Shown here: one piece after another, positions 1-7,908 of the stretch
Position numbering within the stretch: position 1 is the first letter of the stretch
Layout of the letters: every line of letters starts with the position of its first letter
Assembly: GCA_039180525.1 (NCBI GenBank)
Contig: JBCDDF010000005.1
Location: 1 to 64,000 of the forward strand
DNA length: 64,000 nt
Reading direction: 5' to 3'
From: Halovulum sp039180525
Lineage (GTDB): Bacteria > Pseudomonadota > Alphaproteobacteria > Rhodobacterales > Rhodobacteraceae
The notes under the pieces: generated by a model
What the model saw: only the letters and a program-made list of their open reading frames with translations
Database searches by the model: none
Told to the model about the DNA's origin: nothing
Program-made: the position numbers and the translations under genes

Positions 1-125
1 ACCTCCGACGCATCGGCGCACGGTCCTTCACGGACACGATCGATGCACTCACAGAAATCTGCGACCTCTTCCCGCCGGAAGAATGCTGGAACTACTTCAA
101 GGCTGCTGGATATGTCTCAGGTTAA
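1..125 (+). mobile_element. IS630-family transposase, C-terminal end (cut by window edge)
   Basis: Reading from base 3, an open frame of 40 codons ends at TAA 123-125. The peptide contains ARSFTDTIDALTEI followed by FPPEECWNYFKAAGY, which I recognise as the usual C-terminus of IS630/Tc1-mariner-type DDE transposases; catalytic residues lie upstream, outside the window. IS630 elements insert at TA and their transposase normally ends close to the right inverted repeat, so the element boundary should lie within a few tens of bases after 125. I could not define the terminal repeat because the left end is missing. The same reading frame continues past the stop into a second protein-like stretch, suggesting insertion into a gene. 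Confidence 0.72.
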
Positions 126-290
126 AAGTCGGATGCTTTAGAACAGCGCTGGCTGGCGATGAAGCCCACGGCGGAACGGGCGCTGTCGGGCGAGTCGCTG
201 TCGGCGGCGGAACTTGCGACTTTCGCCAAGGAAAACGACACGCTGCTGCGAGAGATGCACGCCATCGTCGGGATGTACGAGGCGCTGTAA
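126..290 (+). pseudogene. 3' remnant of an unidentified gene beside the IS630 element
   Basis: After the transposase stop the same frame stays open to TAA 288-290 and reads like a real helical protein C-terminus: it contains ALEQRWLAMKPTAERAL and ends ENDTLLREMHAIVGMYEAL. No ribosome binding site precedes the internal ATG at 159, and the 5' part is absent, so I read this as the tail of a gene interrupted by the IS element. I do not recognise the family. The gene converges on the polysaccharide deacetylase that ends at 309, leaving only 18 bases between them. Confidence 0.45.
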
Positions 291-308
291 GACACCTTGG
301 CTCCAGCC

Positions 309-1241
309 TCAGCGCGGGCGCGCCGCCGCGGCGCGCCCGCCCAGCATCCGCGCCTTGACGCTGCGCAACACCGGAAGCACCGCGGACGGGCCGGGGATAT
401 CCTCGACGCTGCCGTTTTCGATCGATTGCCGGTACCAGATGTCCGGCGCCGGCCGCAGCCGGTTCGACCGCGCATGCACCAGGAAAATCGCCTCATGCCC
501 GGTGTCGCGCAGACAGTGCAGGACCTCGGGCGTGACGCACGCCTCGGCACCGTAGGGCACCGCGAAAGACCGGATCCGCGTGCCGGTCAGCGCGGCAAGC
601 TTGGCCTGGGACACGATGATTTCGGCGTGAAGCTCGTTCGGCTTCAAAGCGCCGCAGACGGCATGGCGCAGGGTGTGATTGCCGATCTCGACGCCCAAGC
701 CGGCGAACTCGGCCAGATCCTCTTCGTTCAACTGCCCTGCCTGCCGCGTGACGTCCGGCGTTCCGAACTGCGCCCGCAGCCGCTGACGCACGCCCTCGCG
801 CGCATCCGCGCTCAACCCGTTCATCCGGTTCATGATCAGATCGTGCACGTCGCGCGCCGGCTGCTGTTCGATCGCCTTGCAGACCGCCTCGATCCCCGCG
901 CTGTTGACCGCAAAGGCCAGTTGCGCGTCGATCCCCGGTCCGTCAGAGCCCAAAAGCCCGGGATTGACGAAGAACACCGCAGGGATGCCCCGCGGGGCCA
1001 GCAGTTGCCGCGCAGCCTCCAGCACGGAGCGATATGCGTCGTCAAAGGTCAGCAACAGCGCGTTGCGAGGCAGGTCGCCGCTGATCACCTGCTCTAGCGA
1101 CACAAAGGTGAAGCGCTGCTCCAACGCATCCAAATGAGCCTGGAATGCCGCCCAGGGCGTGGTCACGCCCAGGCCGCGTTCCGATATCGTCTCAGCACCG
1201 ATGTGATGATAGAGGATGCTGGCGAGCGGCGTATTGCGCAT
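309..1241 (-). CDS. polysaccharide deacetylase family protein (NodB/CE4 fold)
   Basis: A 310-residue protein with the two metal-site motifs of carbohydrate esterase family 4: TFDD at residues 65-68 and HTLRH at 189-193. Such enzymes remove N- or O-acetyl groups from chitin-like, peptidoglycan or exopolysaccharide chains. There is no obvious signal peptide, so the substrate may be a cytoplasmic or lipid-linked glycan. I start it at ATG 1241 (MRNTPLASILYHH) rather than the longer frame from 1310, because GAAGG lies just upstream and the longer N-terminus looks non-coding. It is divergent from ugd (198-base shared upstream region), and UDP-glucuronate synthesis next door fits a surface polysaccharide role. 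The substrate is unknown. Confidence 0.8.
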   Translation of the reverse strand: MRNTPLASILYHHIGAETISERGLGVTTPWAAFQAHLDALEQRFTFVSLEQVISGDLPRNALLLTFDDAYRSVLEAARQLLAPRGIPAVFFVNPGLLGSDGPGIDAQLAFAVNSAGIEAVCKAIEQQPARDVHDLIMNRMNGLSADAREGVRQRLRAQFGTPDVTRQAGQLNEEDLAEFAGLGVEIGNHTLRHAVCGALKPNELHAEIIVSQAKLAALTGTRIRSFAVPYGAEACVTPEVLHCLRDTGHEAIFLVHARSNRLRPAPDIWYRQSIENGSVEDIPGPSAVLPVLRSVKARMLGGRAAAARPR

Positions 1242-1439
1242 GGCTAAGCCTTCAGGAATTTGCAACAATCGCCGCCCCGCGCGGACGACAATCGAAACAA
1301 TCCCCCACACGATTTTGTGCGTAAAGTGATTTCGTCACATTGTCCGCGCTTTGGTCGCGAAGGTGGCTTTCCGGCTTGAGCCCCTACCGATTCCGCCGAT
1401 ATACCCGCGCCTGCGGCCTCGCCAAGCTTCGGAGATCCC

Positions 1440-2744
1440 ATGAAAATTGCTATGATCGGTTCGGGCTATGTCGGTCTGGTCTCTGGCGTGTGCTTCGCCG
1501 ACTTCGGACATGACGTTGTCTGTGTGGATAAAAACGCCGACCGCATCGCGAAGTTAAGCGCCGGCAAGGTGCCGATCTACGAGCCGGGGCTCGACGTGCT
1601 GATGGCCCAGAACATTAAGGCCGGGCGGCTGTCGTTCTCCACCGACCTGGCCGATGCCGTTGCGGCCGCGGAAGTGGTCTTTATCGCCGTCGGCACGCCC
1701 ACCCGCCGGGGCGACGGCCATGCCGACCTGACCTATGTCTTCGCCGCGGCCGAGGAAATCGCGCATACGATGGACGGCTATACCGTGGTGGTGACGAAAT
1801 CCACCGTGCCCGTGGGCGCGAACCGCAAGGTCCGCGAGGTCATCGAGAAAGCCAACCCGAAGGCGCAATTCGACATTGCCTCCAACCCGGAGTTTCTGCG
1901 CGAGGGCGTTGCCATTGCCGATTTCATGGAGCCCGCGCGCGTGGTCGTGGGCGTGGAAAGCGACCGCGCACGAGAGGCGATTAGCGAGGTCTACCGCCCG
2001 CTGGAGCAGCGCGACTATCCGGTCATCTATACCGGCCTGGAATCGGCGGAACTGATCAAATACGCCGCCAATGCGTTTCTGGCCACCAAGGTCACCTTCA
2101 TCAACGAGATCGCGGCGCTGTGCGAGCGGGTCGGCGCGGACGTGAAGTCGGTGTCCTACGGTATGGGGCTGGACCACCGTATCGGCGACCGCTTTCTAGA
2201 GGCCGGCCCGGGCTATGGCGGTTCCTGTTTCCCCAAGGACACCAAGGCACTGGTGCGGATCGGCCAGGATGCCGCCAGCCCGATCCAGATCGTGGAAACC
2301 GTCATCAAGGTGAACGAGGAACGCAAACAGGCAATGGTCGAAAAGATCATCGACCTGTGCGACGAGGTTCTGAACGGCAAGACCATCGCGGTGCTGGGCG
2401 TCACCTTCAAACCCGATACTGACGACATGCGCGAGGCGCCTTCGTTGACCATCGTGCCGGCCCTGATCGGCCGGGGCGCGACCGTGCGCGTTTGCGACCC
2501 CTATGGCCAGGCTGAGGGCTATGACCTGCTGCCCGGCGTGATCTGGTGCCCCAACGCCTATCAGGCGGCGAAGGGTGCGGATGTGGTGGTGATGCTGACC
2601 GAATGGAACGAGTTCCGCGCGCTCGATCTCACCCGTCTGGCCGATCAGATGCGCACCGCGCGCATGGCCGATCTGCGCAACCTCTACCAGGCCGAGGATG
2701 CCGCCGCGGCCGGCTTCGAGGCCTATGTCGGGGTCGGCCGCTGA
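1440..2744 (+). CDS. ugd: UDP-glucose 6-dehydrogenase
   Basis: Oxidises UDP-glucose to UDP-glucuronate with two NAD+, supplying acidic sugars for surface polysaccharide. The 434-residue protein has the N-terminal NAD-binding motif GSGYVGLVSG (residues 7-16), the central-domain stretch SAELIKYAANAF (202-213, including the conserved Lys and Asn), and the catalytic cysteine in GYGGSCFPKDTKA (Cys263). Length is normal for bacterial Ugd. Start ATG 1440 has GGAG five bases upstream. It stands alone between the divergent deacetylase and frcB. The N-terminal motif distinguishes it from GDP-mannose dehydrogenase only by overall similarity, so a related nucleotide-sugar dehydrogenase cannot be fully excluded. 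Confidence 0.93.
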   Translation: MKIAMIGSGYVGLVSGVCFADFGHDVVCVDKNADRIAKLSAGKVPIYEPGLDVLMAQNIKAGRLSFSTDLADAVAAAEVVFIAVGTPTRRGDGHADLTYVFAAAEEIAHTMDGYTVVVTKSTVPVGANRKVREVIEKANPKAQFDIASNPEFLREGVAIADFMEPARVVVGVESDRAREAISEVYRPLEQRDYPVIYTGLESAELIKYAANAFLATKVTFINEIAALCERVGADVKSVSYGMGLDHRIGDRFLEAGPGYGGSCFPKDTKALVRIGQDAASPIQIVETVIKVNEERKQAMVEKIIDLCDEVLNGKTIAVLGVTFKPDTDDMREAPSLTIVPALIGRGATVRVCDPYGQAEGYDLLPGVIWCPNAYQAAKGADVVVMLTEWNEFRALDLTRLADQMRTARMADLRNLYQAEDAAAAGFEAYVGVGR

Positions 2745-2789
2745 ACCGCCCGCCGCCCCGTCGCCACCCAACCCCCGTCGCCACCCGAA

Positions 2790-2818
2790 TTGACAACTTC
2801 CGGGATTCGCTGTCGGAT
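2790..2818 (+). promoter_or_regulatory. possible frcB promoter
   Basis: TTGACA at 2790-2795 matches the -35 consensus; 17 bases later lies TCGGAT (2813-2818), a weak -10. It is 64 bases upstream of frcB. The -35 is convincing, the -10 is not. Confidence 0.35.
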
Positions 2819-2881
2819 CGACCCGCACCGGGCGCCGCGGCAAGACGGCGTCGACTGCGCAATTCCCAAGGGGAGGGGACC

Positions 2882-3913
2882 ATGACTTCCAAGACCATTC
2901 TTAAGACGACCTGCCTGGCCGCGGGCTTCGCGGCGCTGTCCACCGGCGCGTTCGCCGATGGGCATTCGGTCGGCGCCTGCCTGATCACGAAAACGGACAT
3001 CAACCCGTTCTTCGTGAAGATGAAGGAAGGCGCCGAGGCCAAGGCCGAGGAACTGGGCATCAGCCTGCAATCCTTCGCCGGCAAGGTCGATGGCGATCAC
3101 GAGACCCAGGTGCAGGCCATCGAGACCTGCATCGCCTCGGGCGCCAAGGGCATCCTGCTGACCGCGTCCGACACAAAGGCCATCGTGCCGGTGGTGCAGC
3201 AGGCCCGCGATGCCGGGCTTTTGGTGATCGCGCTCGATACGCCGCTGGAGCCCATCGATGCCGCGGACGCGACTTTCGCCACCGACAATTTCGAGGCCGG
3301 CCGCCTGATCGGCGCCTGGGCCGCCGCCACGCTGGGCGATGCCGCGGCGGATGCAAAGATCGGGATGCTGGATCTGAACGAAAGCCAGCCTTCGGTTGGC
3401 GTGCTGCGCGACCAGGGCTTCCTGACCGGTTTCGGGATCGACGTGAAGGATGTCTCCCGCTGGGGCGATGAGGACGACCCGCGCATCATCGGCAACGAGG
3501 TCACCAGCGGCAATGAGGAAGGCGGCCGCCAGGCGATGGAGAACCTGTTGCTGAAGGATCCCGACATCAACGTGATCTACACGATCAACGAACCGGCCGC
3601 GGCGGGCGCCTATGAGACGCTGAAATCCTTCGGCAAAGAGGGCGATGTGCTGATCGTCTCCGTCGATGGCGGCTGCCCGGGCGTGCAGAATGTCGAGGAA
3701 GGCGTGATCGGCGCGACCTCGCAACAGTACCCGCTGCTGATGGCCTCATTGGGGATCGAGGCGATCGCGGCTTGGGCCGCCGATGGCAGCAAGCCGGAGA
3801 ACTCGCCGGGGCTCGATTTCTTCAACACCGGCGTCAATCTGGTGACCGGTGAGGCCGCCGACGGTGTGCCCTCCATCGATATCGCCGAGGGGCTTGAGCG
3901 CTGCTGGGGCTGA
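2882..3913 (+). CDS. frcB: fructose-type sugar ABC transporter, periplasmic binding protein
   Basis: A 343-residue periplasmic binding protein of the ribose/galactose/fructose family (PBP type 1). Residues 1 to about 22 form a signal peptide ending in AFA. The mature part carries family hallmarks such as TDINPFFVKMKEGAE, ALDTPLEPIDAADATFATDN and the C-terminal CWG, which I remember as closely matching rhizobial FrcB, the binding protein of the Frc system for fructose, ribose and mannose. Start ATG 2882 has a strong AGGGGAGGGG site. The permease and ATPase follow at 4069 and 5139. Sugar specificity is inferred from family resemblance only. Confidence 0.88.
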   Translation: MTSKTILKTTCLAAGFAALSTGAFADGHSVGACLITKTDINPFFVKMKEGAEAKAEELGISLQSFAGKVDGDHETQVQAIETCIASGAKGILLTASDTKAIVPVVQQARDAGLLVIALDTPLEPIDAADATFATDNFEAGRLIGAWAAATLGDAAADAKIGMLDLNESQPSVGVLRDQGFLTGFGIDVKDVSRWGDEDDPRIIGNEVTSGNEEGGRQAMENLLLKDPDINVIYTINEPAAAGAYETLKSFGKEGDVLIVSVDGGCPGVQNVEEGVIGATSQQYPLLMASLGIEAIAAWAADGSKPENSPGLDFFNTGVNLVTGEAADGVPSIDIAEGLERCWG

Positions 3914-3926
3914 CCCTGCAATAACC

Positions 3927-4029
3927 GTAGGATGGGGTTGAACCCCATCCTACCAAGATCTCGGACTATGGGATGGGGTCAAACCCCATCCTACACCTCG
4001 CACCACCGTAGGATGGGTTTCCAACCCAT
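3927..4029. repeat. three tandem REP-like palindromes (GTAGGATGGGG family)
   Basis: Three imperfect copies of one palindrome lie head to tail between frcB and frcC. Copy 1 (3927-3953) is perfect apart from its centre: GTAGGATGGGGTT / ACCCCATCCTAC. Copy 2 (about 3970-3994) keeps GGATGGGGT / ACCCCATCC. Copy 3 (4008-4029) is GTAGG then ATGGGTT-TCC-AACCCAT. Placed between a binding protein and its membrane genes, such hairpins commonly stabilise the upstream mRNA and make the binding protein more abundant than the permease; that role is an inference here. A related copy lies inside cobQ at 19680-19705. Confidence 0.85.
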
Positions 4030-4068
4030 TTGACGTCGCCCGCACCGCCGCCACGCTGGGAGCCCGCC

Positions 4069-5142
4069 TTGGCCGACAACTACGAAGCCGAACTCGACAA
4101 AGGCGATGGCACCGTCGCGGATTTCGACGACCACAACCGCGGCGTGCTGGGCACGATCCAGCACTTCCTGCACGGCAACCCGGCCATGGTGCCGGTTATC
4201 ATCCTGGCCCTGTCCATCGCCGCCTTTGGCGTGGTCGCAGGGGAGCGGTTCTTCTCCGTCTTTACCCTCGGGCTGATCATGCAGCAGGTCGCCATTGTCG
4301 GCATCCTCGCCTGTGCACAGACGCTGATCATCCTGACCGCAGGCATCGATCTGTCGGTCGGCGCGGTCATGGTGCTGAGTTATGTCGTCATGGGCAACCT
4401 GGGCGTGACCTATGGCCTGCCGACCTTTCTGGCCATCGTCATCGGGCTGGCGGTCGGCATGGCCTGCGGCGCGGTCAACGGTCTGCTGGTGACCAAACTC
4501 AAACTGCCGCCCTTCATCGTCACGCTGGGCACCTGGCGGATCTTTCTGGCCACCGTTTTCCTCTACACCGGCTCTCAATCGATCCGCAGCCAGGATATCG
4601 ATGCCGCCGCGCCAGGGCTGAAATTCTTCGGCGGCAAGGTCGAGTTCGTCGACAATGTCGTCGGCTTCAACGCCAACATCACCTATGGCGTGGTCCTGAT
4701 GCTGGGGATCTTTGTGTTGTTTTGGTACATGCTGACCCGCACCGCCTGGGGCCGCGCGGTCTATGCCGTGGGCGACGACAAAGAGGCGGCGGAACTGGCC
4801 GGTATTCGGTCCGACCGCATCCTGATGTCGGTCTATGTCACCGCCGGGCTGATCTGCGGCGTCGCCGCATGGGCCGCGATCGGGCGCGTCGGGTCGGTCT
4901 CTCCCTCATCGTTTCAAGAGGCAAATCTGGAATCCATCGCCGCCGTGGTGATCGGCGGTACCTCTCTGTTCGGTGGGCGTGGCGCGATCCTGGGCTCGCT
5001 GTTCGGTGCGCTGATCGTGGGCGTCTTCTCCGCCGGGTTGCGGCTCGCCGGGGCGGATCCGCAATGGGTGTTGTTCGCGTCGGGTTGCCTGATCATCCTC
5101 GCGGTCTCCATCGATCAATGGATCCGGCGGGTGTCGGCATGA
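4069..5142 (+). CDS. frcC: fructose-type sugar ABC transporter, permease
   Basis: An integral membrane permease of the BPD_transp_2/ribose type with about 8-10 hydrophobic segments, including the conserved early loop QTLIILTAGIDLSVGAVM and the late EANLESIAAVVIGGTSLFGG. I choose TTG 4069, giving 357 residues beginning with the peptide ADNYEAELDKGDG, because TGGGAG lies six bases upstream. The longer TTG 4030 start sits against the third palindromic repeat and has no good binding site. The 3' end overlaps frcA by ATGA. The first 40 residues are hydrophilic and cytoplasmic, as in FrcC relatives. Confidence 0.86.
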   Translation: MADNYEAELDKGDGTVADFDDHNRGVLGTIQHFLHGNPAMVPVIILALSIAAFGVVAGERFFSVFTLGLIMQQVAIVGILACAQTLIILTAGIDLSVGAVMVLSYVVMGNLGVTYGLPTFLAIVIGLAVGMACGAVNGLLVTKLKLPPFIVTLGTWRIFLATVFLYTGSQSIRSQDIDAAAPGLKFFGGKVEFVDNVVGFNANITYGVVLMLGIFVLFWYMLTRTAWGRAVYAVGDDKEAAELAGIRSDRILMSVYVTAGLICGVAAWAAIGRVGSVSPSSFQEANLESIAAVVIGGTSLFGGRGAILGSLFGALIVGVFSAGLRLAGADPQWVLFASGCLIILAVSIDQWIRRVSA

Positions 5143-5906
5143 CCACGCCCATCCTCGCCGCCCGTGGATTGATCAAGAAGTACGGCCGCGTCACCGCACT
5201 CGACCGCGCCGATTTCGAGCTTTACCCCGGCGAAATCCTGGCCGTGATCGGCGACAACGGCGCCGGTAAATCGACTCTTATCAAGGCGCTGTCGGGTGCC
5301 GTCCAACCCGACACCGGCGAGGTATTGCTTGATGGCAAACCGGTTCACTTTCCCTCGCCCATGGATGCGCGCCATGCCGGGATCGAAACCGTTTATCAGA
5401 ACCTCGCCCTGTCGCCCGCGCTTTCCATCGCCGACAACATGTTCCTGGGCCGTGAAATCCGCAAATCGGGTTTCCTGGGCCGCTACCTCCGTCAACTCGA
5501 CAAACGCCAGATGGAACGGATCGCGCGCGAGAAGCTGTCCGACTTGGGGTTGATGACGATCCAGAACATCACCCAGGCGGTGGAGACGCTCTCCGGTGGC
5601 CAGCGCCAGGGCGTAGCCGTCGCACGCGCCGCCGCCTTCGGCTCCAAAGTCATCATCATGGACGAACCGACCGCCGCGCTGGGGGTGAAGGAAAGCCGCC
5701 GCGTGCTGGAATTGATCCTCGACGTCAAATCCCGCGGCATCCCGATCGTGCTGATCAGCCACAACATGCCGCATGTGTTCGAGGTCGCCGACCGCATCCA
5801 CGTCCACCGCCTGGGCCGGCGCCTGTGCGTGATCGACCCCAAGGCGCACACCATGTCCGATGCGGTGGCACTGATGACTGGCGCCAAACAACCCGAAGCC
5901 GCCTGA
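5139..5906 (+). CDS. frcA: fructose-type sugar ABC transporter, ATP-binding protein
   Basis: A single-domain ABC ATPase of 255 residues: Walker A GDNGAGKST (38-46), signature LSGGQRQ (151-157), Walker B VIIMDEP (171-177) and switch His in LISHNM. Many ribose-type ATPases are double-length, whereas FrcA is a single domain, so the length agrees with FrcA. Near the C-terminus the usual VFEVADRIHVHRLGRR motif is followed by DPKAHTMSDAVALMTGA, again FrcA-like. It is translationally coupled to frcC (ATGA overlap at 5139-5142) and is the last gene of the operon. Confidence 0.9.
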   Translation: MTTPILAARGLIKKYGRVTALDRADFELYPGEILAVIGDNGAGKSTLIKALSGAVQPDTGEVLLDGKPVHFPSPMDARHAGIETVYQNLALSPALSIADNMFLGREIRKSGFLGRYLRQLDKRQMERIAREKLSDLGLMTIQNITQAVETLSGGQRQGVAVARAAAFGSKVIIMDEPTAALGVKESRRVLELILDVKSRGIPIVLISHNMPHVFEVADRIHVHRLGRRLCVIDPKAHTMSDAVALMTGAKQPEAA

Positions 5907-6277
5907 TCCCTTGGGCTTCGGCCGTTCGCCCCTGAAACCCTCCACCGGAACGTTTCCGAAAGGCAGCGGCTTCTTCGTTCCCAAAATACTCCCGCCGGAG
6001 GCGCCCTAAAGCCCGCCAAAGGCCCAGCGTCAGCCATGATGCGCAGGTGGTCAGCGATATGCTGGGCGTGCATGGTGGCGGTCCGTCGCAGATCAGCGAG
6101 ACGGCGGGTATGGTCTTCGATCTCTTCCCGCAAAGCACATGAGGGCGTCCAGCGTTCTATGGCGTGGGCATAAGCGGGTTCTTGCCTGCTCTCGGTGGTT
6201 GATCCCAGGTCAACCTTGAGGCGCCCGCGCCGGTCTCTGTAGCGGCTGCTTCGAGCACGTGATTTGGAGCGACACGA
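5907..6277. other. 371-base gap with a repeat but no convincing gene
   Basis: The left part carries a dispersed repeat (5968-6002, listed separately). On the minus strand, about 6240 down to 6005, an open frame reads protein-like (for example ADLRRTATMHAQHIADHLRIM), but it lacks a start with a binding site and runs on through frcA antisense, so I cannot call it a gene. It could be the degraded remains of one. The right end holds the GGAG site of the lipoprotein gene at 6278. Confidence 0.4.
5968..6002 (+). repeat. dispersed repeat, GGCTTCTT..CCGCCGGAGG family, copy 1
   Basis: The segment starts GGCTTCTTCGTTCC, then AAAATACTCCCGCCGGAGGC. Nearly the same 35 bases recur at 28321-28355, and the reverse complement of the first two thirds recurs at 55913-55944. 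All copies are intergenic. The end CTCCCGCCGGAG is itself nearly palindromic. Confidence 0.75.
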
Positions 6278-6700
6278 ATGATCAAGACAGCGATCCCCCT
6301 TCTCCTGTTTTTCGCAGCCTCGGCCTGCGTGCCGAACGGCGGGGGCCCGACAACCTTCTCTACCCTGGGCTCAGGCAACGGGGCAGCGTCTTTGGGTGAT
6401 TCCCGGCAGGATGAAGAGTCGGGCGGTGGGAGCTCCTCGGGGGTATCGGCGGCCGGTGCCTCCGGCGAAACGTCCCGAGGCACCGATGGCGCCGATGCCA
6501 GCGGGTCGGATGCTCGGGGTGGCGACGGCGGGAATGCCAGTGGCGGCGACGTCAATCGCGGAGGCGACGGTGGCGATGCCACATCAACAGGCGGGTCCGC
6601 CCAGGGCGGTGCCGGTGGCAGCGCCGGGAATGGCGGCGGAAGTCCGGCCGAGGGCGTCGGTAGCGGCGTTGGTGATGGCGTAACCGGTCGGTCCGACTGA
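6278..6700 (+). CDS. Gly/Ser/Asp-rich putative lipoprotein
   Basis: A 140-residue protein of unknown family. Residues 1-17 form a lipoprotein signal with lipobox AASAC (Cys17). The rest is almost entirely Gly, Ser, Ala, Asp and Thr with irregular repeats such as GGDGGNASGGD and GGDGGDAT, no aromatic residues after the signal and almost no hydrophobic ones, so it should be a disordered, flexible, acidic chain tethered to the membrane. GGAG precedes ATG 6278 by about nine bases. It lies alone between frcA and the TRAP operon. High-GC drift can create such composition, but the signal peptide, lipobox and binding site argue for a real gene. Confidence 0.6.
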   Translation: MIKTAIPLLLFFAASACVPNGGGPTTFSTLGSGNGAASLGDSRQDEESGGGSSSGVSAAGASGETSRGTDGADASGSDARGGDGGNASGGDVNRGGDGGDATSTGGSAQGGAGGSAGNGGGSPAEGVGSGVGDGVTGRSD

Positions 6701-6800
6701 CGCCGTAACAAACGCCCGGGCCGCATCTGCCCCAAGGTGACCGCCGGCGCACACAACGCCAGTGGCGTGTCCCGCGCGCCTGTTGTAAATAAACTCCCGG

Positions 6801-6829
6801 CTGTCCCGGGTCACGCATACCTGGGACAG
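6801..6829 (+). promoter_or_regulatory. inverted repeat upstream of the TAXI-TRAP operon
   Basis: CTGTCCCGGGT (6801-6811) and ACCTGGGACAG (6819-6829) pair over 11 positions, with one G-T pair, around a 7-base centre. It lies 44 bases before the TAXI gene start. It could be an operator or a 5'-UTR hairpin; no T-run follows, so it is not an obvious terminator. Confidence 0.5.
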
Positions 6830-6872
6830 AAAAGAACGCGCATATGCCATGCGCCGAAACTGGGAGGTTGCG

Positions 6873-7877
6873 ATGAAATACACCACTGCCGCACTGGCGG
6901 CCCTGTCTGCCGTTGCGTTCACCGGCCTCGTGGTCGCGGAAGAGGCCGACTATATCCTCGCCACCGCGTCGACCGGCGGCACCTACTACCCCGTGGGCGT
7001 CGCGCTTTCGACGCTGGTCAAGGTCAAGCTGCAGCCGGGCGAGAAAATCGGCATGTCGGCGATCAGTTCCGCAGGCTCAGGCGAAAACGTGCGGCTTCTG
7101 CGCGAGGGCGAGGCGCAGTTCGGCATCATGCAGGGGCTTTACGGCTATTTCGCCGCCACCGGCACCGGCCCGCTGGAGGAGGCAGGCGCGCAGGAGAACC
7201 TGCGCTCGGTCACCATGCTGTGGCAGAATGTGGAACAATTCGTCGTCGCCGCCGATGCGGCCGAGACCGGCACGGTCGAGGATCTGGTCGGGCTGAAGGG
7301 CGAGGCGATGGCGCTGGGCCGTCAGAACTCCGGCACCATCGGATCGAACGCGGCGTTGCTGGCCGGCCTAGGTGTCGATATCGAAAACGACTACGAGCTT
7401 GTGTTCGCAGGTTACGGCCCCTCGGCCGAGGCGCTGCAAAACGGCCAGGTCAAGGGTATCGGTACGCCCGCGGGTGTGCCGACCGGCGCGATCAGTCAAC
7501 TGTTCGCCGCCGCGGGCGACAGCGTGAGCATGCTGAGCTTCACCGACGAACAAGCCGCCACCGCCGATGGCGGGCGCAACCTGTGGACGCCCTTCACGAT
7601 CCCGGCGGGCACCTATCCCGGCCAGGACGAAGACGTGCAGACCATCGCGCAGCCGAACTTCCTGGCCACGCGCGCCGATCTGCCGGAAGAGAACGTCTAT
7701 ATGATCACCAAGACGATCTACGAAAACCTGCCCTTCCTGCAGGCGATCCATCCAGCGACCAAGGCGATGGCGATCGAAAAGGCGATCGTCGGCCTGCCGC
7801 TGCCGCTGCATCCCGGCGCGGCGCGTTACTACCAAGAGGTCGGCATCGACGTCCCCGCGCGGTTGCTGGCGCAGTGA
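6873..7877 (+). CDS. TAXI family TRAP transporter, solute-binding protein
   Basis: A 334-residue periplasmic receptor with an N-terminal signal peptide (cleavage near VVAEE) and the TAXI-family opening ILATASTGGTYYPVG, followed by GSGENVRLLREGEAQFGIMQ. TAXI proteins deliver solutes (often dicarboxylates or amino acids) to TRAP permeases; the ligand cannot be read from sequence. I start at ATG 6873 rather than 6849 because TGGGAGG lies immediately upstream of the former. The fused TRAP permease gene follows after 31 bases, so the two form an operon. Confidence 0.86.
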   Translation: MKYTTAALAALSAVAFTGLVVAEEADYILATASTGGTYYPVGVALSTLVKVKLQPGEKIGMSAISSAGSGENVRLLREGEAQFGIMQGLYGYFAATGTGPLEEAGAQENLRSVTMLWQNVEQFVVAADAAETGTVEDLVGLKGEAMALGRQNSGTIGSNAALLAGLGVDIENDYELVFAGYGPSAEALQNGQVKGIGTPAGVPTGAISQLFAAAGDSVSMLSFTDEQAATADGGRNLWTPFTIPAGTYPGQDEDVQTIAQPNFLATRADLPEENVYMITKTIYENLPFLQAIHPATKAMAIEKAIVGLPLPLHPGAARYYQEVGIDVPARLLAQ

Positions 7878-7908
7878 TCCGGGGCGACCGGGCCCGTAAA
7901 GGTCCGGC

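Noticed and set aside
6157..6756. Long minus-strand ORF opposite the Gly-rich lipoprotein, rich in Pro and Ser
   Set aside because: It is the complement of GGC/TCG-rich codons; no binding site, no family resemblance. The plus strand has a signal peptide, a lipobox and GGAG.
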